From assembly GCA_965248605.1 (NCBI GenBank), contig CBDFJV010000004.1, positions 1 through 64,000 on the forward strand: a stretch of 64,000 nt of DNA, read 5' to 3'. This DNA is from CAUZJF01 sp965248605 (GTDB taxonomy: Bacteria; Chloroflexota; Dehalococcoidia; Lucifugimonadales; CAUZJF01). The notes beneath the pieces were generated by a model. The model did not search any database and was not told the origin of the DNA. It was given only the letters and a program-made list of their open reading frames with translations. The position numbers and the translations under genes are program-made. Each line of letters opens with the position of its first letter. Positions within the stretch are counted from its first letter, which is position 1. Positions 7,614 to 18,059 of the stretch are shown piece by piece.

Positions 7614-9194
7614 ATGTTTGACGTACTGATCACGGGCGGAGTCGTAGTGGACGGCATGGAGGCCCCTGGCTACCCCGCCGACATCGGGATTACCGGCCAG
7701 CGTATCGAAGAGATCGGCGATCTGTCGCGGTCCGAAGCGCGCCGCGTCATCGACGCGTCGGGCCTGACAGTGGCGCCGGGCTTCATCGACACCCACGTCC
7801 ACTCGGAGGGCGATCTCCTGGTCAACCCGCAACACGCCTGCGGGCTGAGGCAAGGCATCACGACGGAGCTCCTCGGCATCGACGGCATGTCCTTTGCCCC
7901 GCTGTCGAACGAGAACTACCGCACGTATCGCCGGTGGCTCAAGGGCCTGCTGGGCGAGCCGCCGGAGGACCTCGACATGAGCAGCGTGGAGGCATTCCGC
8001 GCCAACTACCACGAGAAGGTCTCCATTAACACGGCCTACCTGGTGCCCAACGGCACGATGCGCCTTGAGGTGGTCGGCTTCCACGATCTGCCGTTACAAG
8101 GCGAAACGATGGAAGCCGCCAAGCGCCTGGTGCGCGAGGGCATGGAGCAGGGCGCGGTCGGCTTCTCCACTGGCTCCAGCTACTACCCGGGCCCATGGAG
8201 TAGCACGGACGAGCTCGTGCAGATATGCGAGGTCGTCCGCGACGCCGGCGGCATATATATGGCCGAGCCGCGGCGTGCGAATCCAGAGCGAGCATTCCAA
8301 GGCGGGGGTATACCGGAGGCGCTGGAGATCGCGCGCAGGTCCGGAGTCAAGCTACACTTGGCTCACTTCCGCACCGACCCCAAAACTGCCGGCAAAGTAA
8401 AAGAGCACATGGCCCTAGTCGACGAGGCCAAGGCGGATGGCGTCGACGTCACGCTGGACATCTATCCGTACGCGAGTGGCAGTTCGATACCGATCAGCTT
8501 CCTGCCGAGCTGGGCCCAAGACGGCGGGCCCGCGGCCATTGTCGAGAGGCTCAAAGACCCGGAGACGCGCAAGAAGATCGTCCACTACCTGGAGTACGAC
8601 TACTTGCGGTCGCTGGACGAGGTCGTCTTCTCGTATGTCCCCGGGAACAGCCACCTGGAAGGGATCAGCCTCCCAGAGTTCGCCGAAATGAAGGGTGCCT
8701 CCCTCGGCGAGGCGCTGTGCGACCTGCTGCTTGAGGAAGACCTGAGCATTGGACACACAACGCCGCCGCCGACCAGCTACGGGCTATGGCGGCAGGTGAG
8801 CCGCGATTCGATGGAGTTGCTGGCACGCGATGACTACATGGTCTGCAGCGACATCACGCCGGCCGGAGGAATGCCGCACCCTCGCTCTTACGGCGCCTTC
8901 CCAAGGTTCCTGGGACGTCTGCGCAGAGCGTTCGGTGGCATCTCGCTAGAGGGAATGGTCCACCGCATGACGGACCGGCCCGCGCAGCGCTTCGGCCTGG
9001 CGGACCGCGGACGCATCGAGAAGGGCCATTTCGCGGACGTGACCATCTTCGACGCCGATCGTGTCATCGACACGGCGACCTACGACGACCCAGTCCAGTA
9101 TCCGGCCGGAATCCCATACGTCTTGGTCAACGGGCAGGTCGCCCTGGACCACGAGCGCTGCACCGGGATCATGGCCGGCCACGCGGTCCCGTAG
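7614..9194 (+). CDS. N-acyl-D-amino-acid deacylase family amidohydrolase
   Basis: A 526-residue metal-dependent amidohydrolase. The N-terminal beta domain (FDVLITGGVVVDGMEAPGY) is followed by PGFIDTHVHSEGD with metal-ligand His61 and His63. TAYLVPNGTMR, MEQGAVGFSTGSSYYPG and VKLHLAHFRTD are features of the D-aminoacylase/dihydroorotase-like subgroup. The C-terminus returns to the beta domain (GRIEKGHFADVTIFD). Expected reaction: hydrolysis of N-acyl-D-amino acids or a related amide or imide. The start ATG has GGAG eight bases upstream. It stands alone on the strand after the remnant at 7352-7588. Confidence 0.87.
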   Translation: MFDVLITGGVVVDGMEAPGYPADIGITGQRIEEIGDLSRSEARRVIDASGLTVAPGFIDTHVHSEGDLLVNPQHACGLRQGITTELLGIDGMSFAPLSNENYRTYRRWLKGLLGEPPEDLDMSSVEAFRANYHEKVSINTAYLVPNGTMRLEVVGFHDLPLQGETMEAAKRLVREGMEQGAVGFSTGSSYYPGPWSSTDELVQICEVVRDAGGIYMAEPRRANPERAFQGGGIPEALEIARRSGVKLHLAHFRTDPKTAGKVKEHMALVDEAKADGVDVTLDIYPYASGSSIPISFLPSWAQDGGPAAIVERLKDPETRKKIVHYLEYDYLRSLDEVVFSYVPGNSHLEGISLPEFAEMKGASLGEALCDLLLEEDLSIGHTTPPPTSYGLWRQVSRDSMELLARDDYMVCSDITPAGGMPHPRSYGAFPRFLGRLRRAFGGISLEGMVHRMTDRPAQRFGLADRGRIEKGHFADVTIFDADRVIDTATYDDPVQYPAGIPYVLVNGQVALDHERCTGIMAGHAVP

Positions 9195-9700
9195 TCCGCC
9201 GAATCGAGGGCCTCGCCGCGACGCGCCCGGTCTTTGGGAGGCCGCGACTGCAGCGGGTGAGGTTCGCCAAACACCCACACCACGCCCCACACTCTAATGT
9301 GTGCCAATTTGAGGGGATTGGTCCGCGCACGTCGTGGCGGGTCGGTTCGAGGGAAAACCGTCTCGGACCGAAGAAGCCCGTTAGACCGGTCTGGAACACC
9401 TCCGGAGTCATATGCTAGGTGGGTCCCAGCGAGCTCGTGAAATCTAGGCGGATGCCCAGCATTAGAGATTCAGGGCCGTTGCAGCAACCGTCGGGGTTGC
9501 TACCTACCTATGGCAACGAGGTCACGGGATGACCCGGACACGGGGAGACTCTAGGCGGAGTACGTCAAGAGGCTGGGGCATCGGTATAGGCGAGTTTTAA
9601 GTCGTCCAAGTCGTAGACCGATATTGCGTGTTCGCATGACCGTCATCTTCAACGGCGTGGGGGGGGGGGATCCACCGGTTTCTGGCCACCGGAGCCCTGG
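9195..9700. other. Intergenic region with an 11-G tract
   Basis: No gene is supported. It contains a run of 11 G at 9659-9669, close to the 3' end of the minus-strand gene that stops at 9701, and short GC-rich inverted repeats, but no clear terminator. Confidence 0.5.
9659..9669. repeat. Poly-G homopolymer (11 bases)
   Basis: Eleven consecutive G lie downstream of the D-aminoacylase-type gene and of the convergent YhcH-type gene. It is one of three long G/C runs in the window (also 31452-31460 and 32327-32338). Confidence 0.9.
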
Positions 9701-10285
9701 TCACAGACTCAGAAGCGCACCCAACGCAGAGCCCTGCTGCGCAACCACGGCCAGAAGTTTGTCGTCCGGTTGGCGCACCGGTCTGACGGGGATCTTAACG
9801 ACCATCTTCTTCAGGGGTGACGGACCATCGGTCTGCAGTTTTGGCATATGAACGTCATCGGGCTCGAACAGAGCGTACATTCCTTCGACCAGCCGGATGA
9901 CTGTCATCTCGTTGGCAGAGGCGAAGCAGGAGTAGGTGATGTCGTCGCTCTTGGAGCGATCGTAGACAGGCAGCGGCCCACCGGGAGACACTCGACCATC
10001 CAGCGGTGTATACCCGATGGACTCAGCCCCTTCCAGCGGGACGTGCACGTCAATGAAGTCTCTGTGCGCCTCGAAGAAACCGTTTTCCGCAGCCCCGGTC
10101 GTCGCGTGCTGCAGAACTATGTAGATGCCTCGTTCGCCCACGACGTCGAGCTTTACGGCTCCCGGCATGTTCAGATCAGCGTGGGTCAGGCTCGGTAGGT
10201 CAGGGTCCGTCAGGATCCGGTACACCTCTGGGATGTTGTGCTCGATACTGTACCTCTCAAATTGCTTGATCAGTCCGACTTCCAT
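9701..10285 (-). CDS. YhcH/YjgK/YiaL family protein (DUF386)
   Basis: The 194-residue protein has the cupin-like DUF386 signature GFFEAHRDFIDVHVPLEGAE at about 82-101, with further family features near SIGYTPLDGRV and MYALFEPDDVHMPKL (possible metal-binding His). Members such as E. coli YhcH are linked to handling of sialic acid or other sugars and their anomers. The start ATG at 10285 follows AGGAGAAGGTG. It is a single gene on the minus strand, flanked by recombinase debris upstream and the poly-G region downstream, so its sugar substrate cannot be read from context. Confidence 0.85.
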   Translation of the reverse strand: MEVGLIKQFERYSIEHNIPEVYRILTDPDLPSLTHADLNMPGAVKLDVVGERGIYIVLQHATTGAAENGFFEAHRDFIDVHVPLEGAESIGYTPLDGRVSPGGPLPVYDRSKSDDITYSCFASANEMTVIRLVEGMYALFEPDDVHMPKLQTDGPSPLKKMVVKIPVRPVRQPDDKLLAVVAQQGSALGALLSL

Positions 10286-10439
10286 ATTTCACCTTCTCCT
10301 ATCAGCAAGCACGAGATATCGGTCTCAGCTGGACCACCAGTCAGACCGGCCACGAACCCGCAAACGTAACGGCGAAGAACCGCCGCCTATCTCGATTGAT
10401 CATGACCGGCGCCATCTTTGTGCCACCTCCATTCTAGTC

Positions 10440-10655
10440 CCACAAGGGCAGGGCGGTGTCGGCAGCCAGGACGACCTGCGGCGGATCGCCTGCTTGAGGA
10501 CCTTCCGGCCCTATGGAAGAAGGCCGACCTCGGTGAGCGCCGTCGCATCCTGACGACGATGCTGGACGCGGTCTACGTCGACACGGTCGGCCCATCCTTG
10601 CAGAATGCGAGCTCAGGTGGCTCAAGCAACTGTTCGGGCTCATTCGGAGAGTAGG
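10440..10655 (+). pseudogene. Serine recombinase C-terminal fragment
   Basis: A short frame encodes DRLLEDLPALWKKADLGERR and RILTTMLDAVYVDTVG, nearly identical to the C-terminal region of the recombinase at 50868-51331. It lacks the catalytic domain and breaks off after about 45 matching residues (roughly 10476-10605), followed by unrelated sequence. It is a scar of another copy of the same recombinase family. Confidence 0.75.
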
Positions 10656-11208
10656 CGCGACGACCACAGCTCCCCCACGGCCTCTTTTAGGACCTAGGGT
10701 CGATCGATCTGCCACGCCCCCGGCCAGAGTATCCATGACCGCTGGCCTGGAATCCAAGACACAAGGGTTGAACTCCCCCTGGAACACGGAGCCGGGGTAT
10801 TGGTAGCCGCGGAAGTTTGGTCCCACGCATGTCAAGTCTGTTCTTCAATTGGCCTGTATACTCTCAGCATTGCTGTCGCTCCGATTTCGCTATCAACGCG
10901 ACATCCTACAGCCATTCCCTCTCAACCTCATGGAAACCTCAACGGGGTTTCGCTAAATCAAAACGTAGTTAGCGGGAACAATTTCGCCACGTCTAGCCTT
11001 GGGGAGCAGACCGCCAACGGTTAATCGCGGTCGCACTCTTCGTCTTCTCGAGGGGTTTCTACTCCCCATCGTCGGCATTGACCACGTTCACCTGCGACCT
11101 GTACTATTCCCGACTGGCGCCCCTATAGCGGTGGAAAGCTAAGCGGAGCTGTGAGATGGCCATCGCGGCCAACCCGCCTTCTCAATACCAACGCCTGCAA
11201 AGGGCCTC
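10656..11208. other. Intergenic region before the giant beta-helix gene
   Basis: No gene is supported in this 550-base stretch. It should hold the promoter of the gene starting at 11209, but no confident -35/-10 pair was identified. Confidence 0.4.
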
Positions 11209-13878
11209 ATGCACGTGAAGCGGCTAGCCTTAGTCCTCGCCGCACTCGCGGTCTCGCTCGTCGCCACCAATGAACCGGCCGAAGCGAACACGTTCGTTGT
11301 CCGTAGTACCGGCGACACTTCCGACGCCAACCCGGGCGACGGGGTGTGCGCGGATGCTTCCGGCATTTGCACCTTCCGGGCCGCGATCCAGGAGTCCAAC
11401 GCCCATTTCGGGCCTGACTTCATAACGTTCATCTTACCCGGCCCTTCCTATTCCATTTTCCCCGGTTCCCCTCTGCCTCCCATCACGGCCGCAGTTACCA
11501 TTGATGGATACACGCAGCCTGGCGCGACGCCGAACACAAACCCGGTCGGCCAGGTCACCAACTCGGAGCTGAAGATAAGGCTGGCTGGGTTCCAGCAGGT
11601 GCCTCGGGGTAGAGCCATTCGAATTGAGGGAGGCGCCGGGACCACCGTCCGAGGGCTCGCCGTCAATTCATTCGAATACGGCGTCGAGATCGTGGACAGC
11701 AGCTCGAACGTGATCGAAGGGAACTATTTCGGCCTCTCTACGTCCGGCGGTTGTCTATCTTCTCCCATCCTCCAAAATGGCGTTCTTATCAGCGGGACCT
11801 CCAGCAACAATACGGTAGGCGGCACCCTCCCGCGGGCGCGCAACGTCATATCGGACAACGGGTCTGCGATTACGATAGAGGGCCCGGCCTCTGACAACCG
11901 GGTACAGGGCAACTTCATCGGCCCGCAAAAGGACGGTCAGCGGGCCTGCGACCATATAGATATCGCTGGCCGGCCGAGTCAGGACGTTGGTGTCGACCTG
12001 AAGTCGGGAACGACCAACAACCTCATCGGCGGCACGGATCCTGAGGCCGGAAACCTGATTTCGGGTAACGAGCGGGGAATAACGATTCGCGACTCCACCT
12101 CGACGGGGAACGTAATCCAGGGCAACTTGATCGGTCTAGACCTCACGGGGACCGCCTCAATCAGGACACAGATCGGCTCCCTCTCGCCCAGCTTCCAAAG
12201 GTACGGCATCGATATTGACGGCGCGGTGGGTAACACCATCGGTGGAAGTGCTTCAGGCACCCGTAACGTCATCTCCGGTAGTCAACTTGGCGGCATTCGG
12301 CTGGCCGGCTCAAGCAACGTGGTACAGGGGAATTTCATCGGCACGGATATTTCGGGCACGGAGACCATCGGCTTTTTCGCAGGGACCGGTGTGCAGGTCG
12401 ACCTAGGGGCCAGTGACAACCTTATTGGCGGCACCACCAACGGGGAGGGCAACGTCATCGCCTTCCATGTGCTCGGTGTTAATCTGTTCGAAAACGCCGG
12501 GACCGGGAACGCGATTCTCGGTAACTCCATACACTCCAACGGCGGTGGCGTGGCACACTTGGGGATCGATCTGGGTTCCGACGGCTTGACGCTCAACGAC
12601 CCCGGCGATACGGATGCTGGCCCGAACAACCTTCAGAACTTCCCGGAGATTGAATCCGCCAGGGCTGGCAGCACCATCGTCGATGGGACGTTTGACAGCA
12701 CACCGGACACGACGTTCCGGCTGGAGTTCTTCTCGAACGCGGAGTGTGACATCAATGGGTTCGGTGAAGGAGAAATGTTCATCGGGTCCCTGGACGTCAC
12801 CACAGACCCCTCGGGGCACACGGCCTTCAGCGCCACACTGGCACAGACCGTTGCCGCCGGCCGCCTGATCACGGCCACGGCCACCGATCCTGACGATAAC
12901 ACTTCAGAGTTCAGCGAGTGCGTCCGGGTGGGACAGGAGCCGTTCGTCGTCGATTCGACAGGAGACGCCCCCGACAACGCCCCAGGCGATGGACAATGCG
13001 ATGACGGATCGGGTAGCTGCACTTTAAGGGCGGCCATCGAGGAGACTAGAGCTCTGGACGGGCCGGATGCCATCCACTTTGGCATTCCCGGTGACGGCCC
13101 ACACACTATCCGGCCACAGTCACCGCTCCCGAGCGTCAGCGTCCGCGTCGTAATAGACGGATACACGCAGCCAGGCTCGAGTCCGAACACCAACGACCTC
13201 AGCCAGGGGCTCAATACTGTCCTCATGATCGAGATAAACGGCGCCGGCACGGGGTCGATTGACGGCCTGAGGATCGGCTCGGGGTCCGTGGTCCGAGGCC
13301 TGGCCATTAACGGTTTCGGCGGACTGGGTTTTTTCCATACCGGCTTCGGGCTCGACATTGGGGACAGGGTCAAGGTCGAGGGGAATTTCATCGGTACCAG
13401 CGTCGCTGGCGATGTCGCGGTTGGCAATACACGAGGAGGCATAAAGGCGGGATCGGGCAACACGATCGGAGGAGCCAGCCCGGCCGCTGCCAACCTCATT
13501 TCGGGCAACGGCGGTTCCTCAGCGCCGGAGAAAGCTGGCATTGACCTCAGAACCGGAGGGAACATCGTCCAGGGCAACCTGATCGGTACCGACATCACCG
13601 GCGCGCTGGAGCTGAGCAACGATGGGGCCGGGGTGGTCAGCCGGGAGGGAAATCTCATTGGCGGACCGCAGCTTGGTGATGGAAACGTCATCGCCGGCAA
13701 CGCCGAACATGGCATCCTTTTGCAGGAGGCGGTGGGAAGCTTGATTCAGGGCAACCTTATCGGTACCGCGGCGGATGGCGTCTCGCCGCTGGGCAATTCG
13801 GGATCAGGTGTCTACTTAGCCCGAATCCACCGAAGGACACCGATGGACGGCGTGAGGGCAGCGGAAGGGGGTGGGTGA
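11209..13878 (+). pseudogene. Giant CSLREA/parallel beta-helix surface gene, segment 1 (5' end, cut by IS)
   Basis: This is the start of a giant exported protein: signal peptide (LALVLAALAVSLVATNEPAEA) then two modules. Each module begins with a CSLREA-type head (ANPGDGVCADASGICTFRAA at about 11330; GDGQCDDGSGSCTLRAA at about 12985). It continues with IDGYTQPG, then many beta-helix turns of the NVISGN / NVIQGNLIGTD pattern, then a Ca-site-like NDPGDTDAGPNNLQNFPEI, a beta-sandwich (FRLEFFSNAECD...GEGEMFIGSLDVTTD) and ATATDPDDNTSEFSEC. Host sequence ends at 13819, where an IS1380-family element enters; the open frame runs on 59 bases into the element. Joining 13819 to 15524 (allowing for the 5-base target duplication) restores the frame (GSGVYL-DEESFDN), so the gene was intact before. 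Expected location: cell surface. Confidence 0.85.
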
Positions 13879-15523
13879 GGGAGCTACAGGGGGGATGGCC
13901 TGGGGTCTTGGGGTAGATGGGAGGCCGGCGGCCGGTCTTCAGTCGCCGCACAGGGCCCCTAAGGCCCTATGCGGGAGTTGCGATGCGCGGGAAGGCGAGA
14001 GGATACGCAGCAGGGGACTCTCGCGACCGGGGTGGCGCGAGATTGCGGGGACGTTGGGTCAGTTGCAGGCTGGCTGTCAGGCCGGGAACGGAATGGCTTG
14101 CAGCCGGGCCAAGGCGCGACTGAACTGGGTTTCCCAAGGCCAGCGCCGGGGGAGATGCAAAGTGAGGCGGCGCGCCGAGCGGGTGATCCGTCCCACCAGA
14201 GCGAAGACCCGCCGCCTGAGGGTCTTGGTGATCACGGTCCGCTCGCCCAGACCAATCCGCGCCGTCCAGCGGGCCAGGTTATGCGCCATCACCTGGACCG
14301 CCAGCCAGGCGCCGTTGGCGGCGAAGCGCGCCGACGGCATGTGGTTCAGCCCGACGCCGTACTTGAGGTCGCGTATGGCGTTCTCGACCTCGGCGTGGCG
14401 GCGATGATCGGCCTCCAGTTCCAGCGTCTCCCCATCGCGGTCGGTGATGAAGGCGTGATAGCTGTATCTGGCGAAGAGGGCGAGCTGGGAACCGGGCGTC
14501 GGCTTCACCCGCCGGACAATGAGCCGCACCGGCGCGGCGTCCGGCTTGGTCTGGAACGGGGTGTAAGTCGTCTCGGCGACATCGGCGGCGCCGTCCGTCC
14601 AGTAGGGAATGGGAGTCCAGTCCTCCTCTGGTATCGCCTCGATCAGGTCCCGCAGGCTGGCGCGCTGGCGGATGGTGATAGAGAAGCGGACATCCATTTC
14701 CCGGCAGGCGGCAACGACAGTGTGGGCGTAGAAGCCGCTGTCGGCCCGCACCGTGAGTTGTCCCCTGGCCCCGCCGTAGCGCACCCGCCCCACCGTCTCA
14801 CGCAGGAAGTGGGCGGCGCCACGGGCGGTGTTGGCCCGGCCCTCGCGCAGCCGGGACATCAGCACCTCGCCGGTGCCGGCGGCAATGGCCAGCAGCGGGT
14901 GATAGCCGCGGGCGCCGGTATAGCCGTGGTGGCGCGCTCCCTCCTTGGCCAGTCCATAGGTCTCGCAGATGGTCGAGTCCAGGTCGATGGTCAGGGGCGA
15001 GTCGCCGGGTCCGGCCCCAGCGGCCCAGGCCCGGGCCAACAACTGGCGGCTCACGCGGTCGAGTTGACGGACATGCCCCCACCGGAAGCTGCGCAGGAAG
15101 GTCCCCAGGGTGGATGGCGCCTTGACCACGCAGCCTAGAACACCGACCGTCCCACCAGCGCGCAGCGCATCGGCGTCGTCGATGCAGTCGCCGCCTGCCA
15201 GCGCGGAAGCGACCAGCGTCAGCATCTTGTCCCCAGTGTTCGCCCGTCCCGGCGCTCCGCCGAGGTCAAGGTGATGGTCGACGAGTTCCCGCAGGCCCAG
15301 GTGCCGGGCTAGGGTGGCCGGCAGGAGCAGGCCGGCATTGGCCACCAGGCGATGGTCGTCAAAGACGATGCGGATACGGTCGGGTTTGTTCTGTGGCAGC
15401 ATCTATTGGGTGCTCCTTGTTTCCGGGCAGGTTTCTGTTCCAAAACCATTATCCCAGATTCAGAGGAGCACCCGCTGGCTTCTTCAAGGGCTGTCCCCAA
15501 GGACGTCCTTCGGTGGATTCGGG
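13820..15523. mobile_element. IS1380-family insertion sequence, copy A (complete)
   Basis: A complete 1704-base element. Terminal inverted repeats are CCCGAATCCACCGAAGGAC at 13820 and its exact complement ending at 15523. It is flanked by a 5-base direct repeat CTTAG (13815-13819 and 15524-15528), the target-site duplication. It carries one minus-strand transposase. It is nearly identical to copy C (39159-40751) and clearly related to copies B and D. Confidence 0.93.
14077..15402 (-). CDS. IS1380-family transposase (copy A)
   Basis: A 441-residue DDE transposase of IS copy A. Visible catalytic-domain features are LTIDLDSTICETYG (first Asp), TVRADSGFY (second Asp) and RRHAEVENAIRDLKYGVG (Glu), which fit the IS1380/IS4-like fold. 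It starts with ATG 121 bases inside the right inverted repeat and runs antisense to the host gene. The long plus-strand frames over the same bases are shadows. It differs from the copy at 39416-40741 by only about two residues, so both are recent and potentially active. Confidence 0.93.
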   Translation of the reverse strand: MLPQNKPDRIRIVFDDHRLVANAGLLLPATLARHLGLRELVDHHLDLGGAPGRANTGDKMLTLVASALAGGDCIDDADALRAGGTVGVLGCVVKAPSTLGTFLRSFRWGHVRQLDRVSRQLLARAWAAGAGPGDSPLTIDLDSTICETYGLAKEGARHHGYTGARGYHPLLAIAAGTGEVLMSRLREGRANTARGAAHFLRETVGRVRYGGARGQLTVRADSGFYAHTVVAACREMDVRFSITIRQRASLRDLIEAIPEEDWTPIPYWTDGAADVAETTYTPFQTKPDAAPVRLIVRRVKPTPGSQLALFARYSYHAFITDRDGETLELEADHRRHAEVENAIRDLKYGVGLNHMPSARFAANGAWLAVQVMAHNLARWTARIGLGERTVITKTLRRRVFALVGRITRSARRLTLHLPRRWPWETQFSRALARLQAIPFPA

Positions 15524-18059
15524 CTTAGACGAAGAATCCTTTGACAACGTCGTTGGCGGAAACGCCCCTGATGCCGGAAACGCCCCTGATGCCGGAAACA
15601 CGATCGCGTTCAATTCCGCTGGTATAAGCCTGGCGCAAGGCGAAATCCTTTCCATCCCCAACGACGGTAACGCCCTTCTCTCCAACTCCATCTTCTCGAA
15701 CACGAACCTGGGCATCGACCTGAATGCCAATAACAGCACGGCCCCTAACGATCCCGAGGACGCCGACGTAGGTGCGAACGACCTCCAGAACTTCCCTGTA
15801 CTGGACGGGGCGACAGCGACGGGAAGTACGAAAGTGGAGGGGAACCTGAACTCCAAGCCGGCTACAACGTTCCGCCTGGAGTTTTTCTCCAATTCGGTAT
15901 GCGACGCTTCGGGCCATGGTGAAGGCGAGACCTATCTAGGTTTCGTCGATGTGACGACCGACCCGGATGGAGACACGAGCTTCAGCGTCATCCTCTCCCA
16001 GACCACGACGGTCGGTTATTTCATTACCGCCACGGCTACGGACCCGGACAACAACACCTCCGAGTTCTCCCCGTGTGTCGAAGTCGAGGAGGCGACGCCT
16101 CTCACGTTTACGGTCAACGCCGCCGATGACAACGACGATGGGACGTGCGACGTCACCCACTGCAGCTTGCGCGAGGCTATCATCGCTTCGAACGCCGACA
16201 CGTTCACGCGGGACAACATCTACTTCAACCTGACCACGACGGACCCGGGCTACGTAGTCAGCACGACGTCATGGAGAATCCAGCCCACCAGCACGCTGCC
16301 GACGATCACGGACCCGGTCGTCATCGACGGCTACACCCAGCCGGGCGCCGCCGAGGCCACGTCGAGCACAAACGCCACTCTCAAGATCGAGCTTGACGGC
16401 ACGATCGTGGGCGCCCCATCCAACGGTCTGCTCATCACCGGTGGACGCTCTAAAGTCCGCGGCCTCGTGATCAACCGGTTCGGCATAGGGGTTAAGGTCG
16501 AGTCCGACGGTAATATTGTCGAAGGCAACTTCATGGGCACCGATGTGTCCGGCACGGCCGGCCTGGGCGGAGGCGCGGTGTCCATCGTAGGCGGTTCAGA
16601 AAACCGGATCGGTGGGCTGGAGGCCAGCTCCCGCAACGTTATCTCCGGGAATGGTCAAGGCGTCTTCATAGGTACCGGCTCGACGGACAACGTCGTCCAG
16701 GGCAACTATATAGGGACCGACGTCACCGGCACCCAGGACCTCGGAAACAGTGTTACAGGCGTTTCAATCACGAATGGGGCACGTAACACCATCGGCGGAC
16801 CTACCGGGGCCGGCCGCAACGTCATCTCCGGCAACGGCGGCTCCGGGGTGCAAATAGACAACACCCTGGCCAAATCGAACGTCGTCCAGGGGAACTACAT
16901 TGGGACGCAGGCCAACGGGGTCAGCGCCCTCGGCAACGATGGGGCGGGCGTCGTAATCTTCCTGACTGCGCGTGGCACGCGTATAGACGACAACACGATA
17001 GCCTTCAATGGCAACGACGGCGTTGCGCTTCCAACCGCGGGCAACGGCAACGCCATTACGCGCAACTCGATATTTGCCAACGCCGGCCTGGGAATCGACA
17101 TCGGGCTGGATGACGCGGTCACGCCCAATGATCCCGACGACGCAGACTCCGGCGTCAACGACTTCCAGAACTACCCGGTCTTAACCAGTGTCGACCCCGG
17201 GAGTCTCGCCGTCACGGGAGGACTCACAAGCACTGCGACGTCGACGTTCCATATCGAGTTCTTCGCCAGCTCGTCGTGCGACCCGTCGGGCTACGGAGAG
17301 GGCGCGAGGTACCTGGGCACTATCGAGGTAACGACCGACGGGACCGGTCACGTTGACTTCGTGGCGAACCTATCGTCGACCGCCGCATCCGGAGATGTCG
17401 TCACGGCAACCGCCACGAACAACGATAACAGCACTTCAGAGTTCTCCGCATGCATCAGGTTCTTCTTGGTCGACTCGACGACTGACACGTCCGACGCCAA
17501 CCCCGGCGACGGCGCCTGCGATGACGGGGCAGGGAACTGCACCCTGCGCGCTGCCATCGAAGAGGCGAACGCCCTAGCCGGGACGGATACGATCGGGTTC
17601 AACCTGACCTCCGCTGACCCGGGCTACGTAACGAGTACGGAGTCGTGGTTGATCTCGTCCTCAGGCCTGCCGCTCATCACTGATCCACTCATCATAGACG
17701 GCTACACTCAGCCCGGAGCCAGCCCGAACACAAACCCAGCGGGCCAGGGGTTGAACACAGTACTTAAGGTGGAGCTCGATGGGTCCATGGCAAGCTCGTT
17801 AAACAGCGGATTATTTATTACGGCCGGTAGGACGATCGTGAGAGGGCTGGCAATCAACGGTTTCCGTCGCGGCGTTCGCTTACAGACAAATGGGGCGAAC
17901 ATAATCGAAGGGAATTTCTTCGGAACAAACATCGACGGAACGGCTGCTGTTGGAGGCAGAGGAGGCGTGGAAATCGTCGATTCACCGGACAACCTCATTG
18001 GTGGCACCGCGCCCGCGGCACGCAATCTGATGTCAGGGCACGACGCCGCAGGGGTCTAG
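15524..18059 (+). pseudogene. Giant beta-helix gene, segment 2 (after IS copy A)
   Basis: The host frame resumes after the IS (DEESFDNVVGGNAPDAGN) and encodes the end of module 2 plus two further modules. Their heads are DDGTCDVTHCSLREA near 16134 and NPGDGACDDGAGNCTLRAA near 17500. Helix turns such as NVVQGNYIGTDVTGTQ and RNVISGNGGSGV repeat throughout, with the usual NDPDDADSGVNDFQNYPVL linker. It ends early at TAG 18057-18059 after MSGHDAAGV; the protein continues in the +1 frame from AGTGAC at 18058, so one extra base (in the GGGG run at 18051-18054) best explains the break. A direct repeat of AACGCCCCTGATGCCGGA occurs at about 15560-15597. Confidence 0.82.

Noticed and set aside
10800..11024. 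74-residue plus-strand frame
   Set aside because: No ribosome binding site of note, no domain and atypical composition; treated as non-coding.
12633..13715. 360-residue minus-strand frame
   Set aside because: It mirrors the beta-helix repeats on the other strand; the composition is rich in Ser, Pro and Arg with no recognisable domain.
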